In this document: in pieces, positions 6,269 to 9,141 of the stretch
Position numbering within the stretch: position 1 is the first letter of the stretch
Layout: each line of letters starts with the position of its first letter
Assembly: GCA_017556595.1 (NCBI GenBank)
Contig: JAFYML010000092.1
Location: 1 to 9,141, forward strand
Length of the DNA stretch: 9,141 nt
Source: Bacteroides sp.
GTDB lineage: Bacteria > Bacteroidota > Bacteroidia > Bacteroidales > Bacteroidaceae
Direction of reading: 5' to 3'
Notes under the pieces: model-generated
Database searches by the model: none
What the model saw: the letters and a program-made list of their open reading frames with translations, nothing else
Told to the model about the DNA's origin: nothing
Position numbers and translations under genes: made by a program

Positions 6269-6901
6269 TTACTCAACGAATTTAATCTTGTTCAAGTTGC
6301 GAGGTTTAGCATCGGGCGATTCGTTGGGATAGCCCACTGCAATGGCAACCAATAGTTGGTAACCTTCCGAAAGCCCTAAGCGCTCTATATAAGGAGCTGC
6401 ATCCGGATTACTGTTCATGAATGCAGTAGGACTGCCCAAGCAAACAGTACCCAATCCCATTGATTGAGCAGCTAACATCATGTTTTCGGCCATCAATCCA
6501 CAATCCACTTGCGAGAAGCTAAAGTTTGTATCATTCGCAATTAAGATTACAGCCGGAGCATTGCGGAACATATTCTTGAAACCAGGTTCTTCTGCAGCTC
6601 TTGGGTTAGCCTTTTTATACACTTCGGTAATACCATTGATATATTCGGCATCATCTACAATACGCACTTCCCATGCTTGTCGGTTGATAGCATTGGGTGC
6701 ATTTACGCCACATACAGCAATCTCTTGAAGCTTTTCGCGTTCTACCGGTTGCTCCTTGTAGTTACGTATGCTTCTACGAGCCATAATGGTTTCAATCACC
6801 GGATTCTTTCCTTCGCAACAAGCCTTTTCTTCGCCTTGTTTAGGTGCGCAACTGCTCAACAGAGCAGCTGCACAAAATAGGTAAAATAGGGTTCTTTTCA
6901 T
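6269..6901 (-). CDS. Nitroreductase-family flavoprotein with lipoprotein signal
   Basis: The product has 210 residues. Residues 1-18 form a lipoprotein signal peptide (MKR, hydrophobic core, lipobox LSSC with Cys18). A short linker with a Cys-Cys pair (28-29) leads to a nitroreductase fold: the FMN-phosphate motif A-R-R-S-I-R-N-Y (41-48), N-R-Q-A-W (73-77), the helix AENMMLAAQSMGLGTVCLGS (138-157), and a C-terminal P-R (200-201) that in the family contacts flavin phosphate. Such enzymes are FMN-dependent NAD(P)H oxidoreductases; the substrate here cannot be read from sequence. Most family members are cytoplasmic, so a lipid-anchored form is notable; how it would receive NAD(P)H outside the cytoplasm is unclear. 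The gene starts 13 bases after the GH31 stop with no promoter or terminator between them, so the two are probably co-transcribed. Confidence 0.88.
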   Translation of the reverse strand: MKRTLFYLFCAAALLSSCAPKQGEEKACCEGKNPVIETIMARRSIRNYKEQPVEREKLQEIAVCGVNAPNAINRQAWEVRIVDDAEYINGITEVYKKANPRAAEEPGFKNMFRNAPAVILIANDTNFSFSQVDCGLMAENMMLAAQSMGLGTVCLGSPTAFMNSNPDAAPYIERLGLSEGYQLLVAIAVGYPNESPDAKPRNLNKIKFVE

Positions 6902-6914
6902 GAGTTATTATCTA

Positions 6915-9140
6915 TTAAAACGATACACTTACACTTTTCCCGTTATACTTCACGGTTTTCTTTTTTCCGTCAGGAGTTACAACAGTGAATGTACGTTCGT
7001 TCAACATGCCTTCATAGCTACCGATACGTTTACCGATGGTCAACTTGCGTGCTTTATCGTTCCAAGTCATAGGAATTTCAGTGTAGGCACCCTTTTCGTA
7101 GTTGTAGTTGTCAAACTCATCTTCATACAGCGTGAAGCTGCCGTTTGCACCAGGATATACTCTCAATTCAAGGTTATCCCAAGCCTTTTCTTCTGCATAT
7201 TGCACTTCTGGACCAATAGGAAGAATGCTACCAGCCTTGATGTAGAGAGGAATTAAGTCGATGGTTGTTTCGCGTGTAATGGTTTCACCACCTTTATGTT
7301 TTGTTCCATTCCAGAAGTCATACCAAGTAGCTCCTGCTGGTAGATAGATGCTTGTTTCATGTTTCTTAGTGAAATCCACTGCTTGTAATGCAGTTACACG
7401 TGGGTCGCCAGCTTCTCTATTCCAGCCATCCTCATCCGTTCTGCTTCTGCGGATAACTTCAGGTGTATATTGTGCTTTTACGATAGGAGCCACCAATATA
7501 GCAGGACCATACATAAATTCATTGCTAATGTCCCATGTCTGCTTGTCAGCAGCAAAATCCATCATCAACGCACGCATTGGTGTGTATTGGTTCTTGGTTA
7601 CTTGCCAAGAAGTAGAGTAGATGTAAGGCAATAGGCTATATCTTAACTTGATGGCCGATACAAGAGCATCATAGATAGGCTCGCCACTCTTTCCATACAA
7701 GTACACTTCGCGAGGCACATCGGCACCATGCGAACGCATCATTGGTGTAAATGCACCAAATTGCATCCAACGTACATACAATTCACGATAAGCAGGATTA
7801 TATACTGCACTCACTCTGCCATTGTAAGCACTGGCAAAGAAACCGCCAATGTCCGAGTTACAGTTAGGTTGACCTGTCAATGAGAAGTTCAATAAAGCCG
7901 GAATTTGGTTGCGCAACATTTCCCAAGTACTATTCACGTCACCGGTCCACACATTGTTACCATAGCGTTGTTGTCCGATGAAGGCCGAACGTGTAAGGAT
8001 AAACACGCGCTTATCGCTCGATACCTTGCGTTGGTTGTCATACACACCACCTACAGTGAGCAATGGATAAGCACTTCTTACCTTGCGGAACGAGCCTAAA
8101 TGAGTAGGTGTATCCATATCCTCTGGTTTGAAGTCTAAGTGGTCGGGTTCGGTTGAGTCCATCCACCAACCATCCATATCCATATTGTGTAGGCGAGTCA
8201 AATGTTTCCAATAGATATCGCGCGCTTCGGGGTTATATGCATCATATACACGTACGCCCGATGGATAGTCACGACGAGGCGGCCAGATGTGGCTGATACC
8301 CGATTGTGGCCAAGTAGAGAAGTTAAACAACATACCCTTTGCATCCAATTCAGCATAAGGCTTAGTTTCAGGTCCGAACGAAGACCAGATAGAAGGTATG
8401 ATGTGTGCATTTTGGCTATGCACATAGTCAATCATCTGTTGTGGATTAGGGAAGTCAGGGCTCATGAACTCCATAGCATTCCACAAGTAGTTATTACCCC
8501 AATATTGCCAATCTTGGATGATACCATCGATAGGAATTTGTTGTTCGCGATAGGTTCTCAATACGCTCATGGTCTCATCATGTGTTTTGTAGCGTTCTTT
8601 GCTTTGCCAGAAGCCGTATGTCCAAAGAGGGAACATGGGCACCTCACCAGTCAAGGCACGAATCTCGGCTACTACACCATCGGCACTTCCACCATACATA
8701 AAGTAATAGTCGGCACAATCGCCCACTTCCGATGTAAAGCTTGTCTCTTCCTCATTGTCTGCATATAAAGTAGGCGAGTAGTTATCCCAGAACACACCAT
8801 AACCTTTAATAGATTGGAACAACGACATACCATCCTCTACATTACCTGGGCTCAAGTTATGACGCATGTTTCGTTGCGACAACTTGCCTTTTTCCAAGTT
8901 ACCCAATCCGTAGATAGTTTCATCCTTGTCTAAGGTAAAGGCTTGCTTCACTTTGAATGTTTGGTTGCCGGCATCGTTGAAGGGCGTGAATACTGTTGCG
9001 CCTTTTTCTTTCAACAAGTTGTTTCCTTTAGCATCGGCAAAGCTCAAGCTGCCGTCAGCTTTGTTCAAAACCACTTGCAACTTGTTGCTCTTTACGATAA
9101 TGCTTTCTCCCTTTTGTGTGGTCGAAACCTTTACTTTTTC
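6915..9140 (-). CDS. Glycoside hydrolase family 31 alpha-glycosidase (alpha-glucosidase or alpha-xylosidase type), N-terminus outside window
   Basis: The minus-strand frame is open to the window edge; 741 residues are visible and the real start lies beyond 9141. Numbered from the first visible residue, the N-terminal beta-sandwich runs to about 165, with E-T-I-Y-G-L-G-N near 75. The catalytic barrel has QDWQYWG (from 209), the nucleophile motif WWMDSTEPD (Asp328) and the acid/base motif VWTGD (Asp401), preceded by LTRSAF. C-terminal beta domains (roughly 560-741) include the stretch LELRVYPGANGSFTLYEDE typical of the family. The QDWQYWG motif recalls Bacteroidetes and Cellvibrio alpha-xylosidases, but no PA14-like insert is present and exact specificity is uncertain. 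It retains every catalytic residue expected. No SusC/SusD genes are visible. Whether it has a signal peptide cannot be seen. It leads the nitroreductase gene in a likely operon. Confidence 0.93.
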   Translation of the reverse strand, partial: EKVKVSTTQKGESIIVKSNKLQVVLNKADGSLSFADAKGNNLLKEKGATVFTPFNDAGNQTFKVKQAFTLDKDETIYGLGNLEKGKLSQRNMRHNLSPGNVEDGMSLFQSIKGYGVFWDNYSPTLYADNEEETSFTSEVGDCADYYFMYGGSADGVVAEIRALTGEVPMFPLWTYGFWQSKERYKTHDETMSVLRTYREQQIPIDGIIQDWQYWGNNYLWNAMEFMSPDFPNPQQMIDYVHSQNAHIIPSIWSSFGPETKPYAELDAKGMLFNFSTWPQSGISHIWPPRRDYPSGVRVYDAYNPEARDIYWKHLTRLHNMDMDGWWMDSTEPDHLDFKPEDMDTPTHLGSFRKVRSAYPLLTVGGVYDNQRKVSSDKRVFILTRSAFIGQQRYGNNVWTGDVNSTWEMLRNQIPALLNFSLTGQPNCNSDIGGFFASAYNGRVSAVYNPAYRELYVRWMQFGAFTPMMRSHGADVPREVYLYGKSGEPIYDALVSAIKLRYSLLPYIYSTSWQVTKNQYTPMRALMMDFAADKQTWDISNEFMYGPAILVAPIVKAQYTPEVIRRSRTDEDGWNREAGDPRVTALQAVDFTKKHETSIYLPAGATWYDFWNGTKHKGGETITRETTIDLIPLYIKAGSILPIGPEVQYAEEKAWDNLELRVYPGANGSFTLYEDEFDNYNYEKGAYTEIPMTWNDKARKLTIGKRIGSYEGMLNERTFTVVTPDGKKKTVKYNGKSVSVSF

Positions 9141-9141
9141 G

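Noticed and set aside
8202..8768. A 188-codon plus-strand frame opposite the GH31 gene
   Set aside because: It lies wholly antisense to the catalytic domain of GH31, and its translation resembles no protein family I know; long antisense frames are common opposite such genes.
9078..9080. TTG as a start codon for the GH31 gene
   Set aside because: The frame continues without a stop through 20 more codons to the window edge and the fold's N-terminal strands extend there, so the gene is cut by the window and does not start at this TTG.

Overview
The window looks like a chromosomal segment from a member of the Bacteroidales, probably Bacteroides, Phocaeicola or a close relative (inference). Three things point there. 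Most intergenic regions carry the Bacteroidetes promoter pattern (TTTG or TTG, about 19-20 bases, TAnnTTTG) instead of a sigma-70 -35/-10. Starts lack Shine-Dalgarno sequences. The gene families are typical of the group: lipoproteins with an LxxC lipobox, a hybrid two-component-like regulator with a C-terminal AraC helix-turn-helix, an XRE-cupin regulator, and a GH31 glycosidase. No transposase, integrase, CRISPR array, tRNA or rRNA was seen.

Left part, minus strand (1-1925): a partial XRE-cupin regulator, then rpsO (ribosomal protein S15) with its own promoter and a perfect inverted-repeat terminator, then a DUF5106-type lipoprotein with a thioredoxin-like CHTC domain. Each gene has a candidate promoter of its own.

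Middle (1926-2548): a 623-base gap without an ordinary gene, and the most interesting stretch of the window. Reading rightward it holds four 9-base TAGGT-type direct repeats at 22-23 base spacing, an excellent promoter, a transcribed region of about 228 bases with several hairpins and mini-ORFs, and a strong intrinsic terminator. This is either a free-standing small RNA or an attenuator-like leader of the next gene. That gene (2549-4381) encodes a membrane-anchored hybrid regulator. Its kinase core is degenerate (the H-box histidine is replaced by glutamine and the ATP-binding glycine motifs are eroded), while its receiver and AraC-type DNA-binding domains look intact.

Right part: typA/bipA (4427-6226) follows, with a promoter that begins inside the last codons of the regulator gene. 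It converges on a minus-strand pair that shares its bidirectional terminator: a GH31 alpha-glycosidase (N-terminus outside the window) and, 13 bases downstream, a nitroreductase-family lipoprotein. Apart from that pair, which is probably one operon, the genes appear to be separate transcription units. The left part holds housekeeping translation functions and the right edge envelope-associated glycan metabolism.
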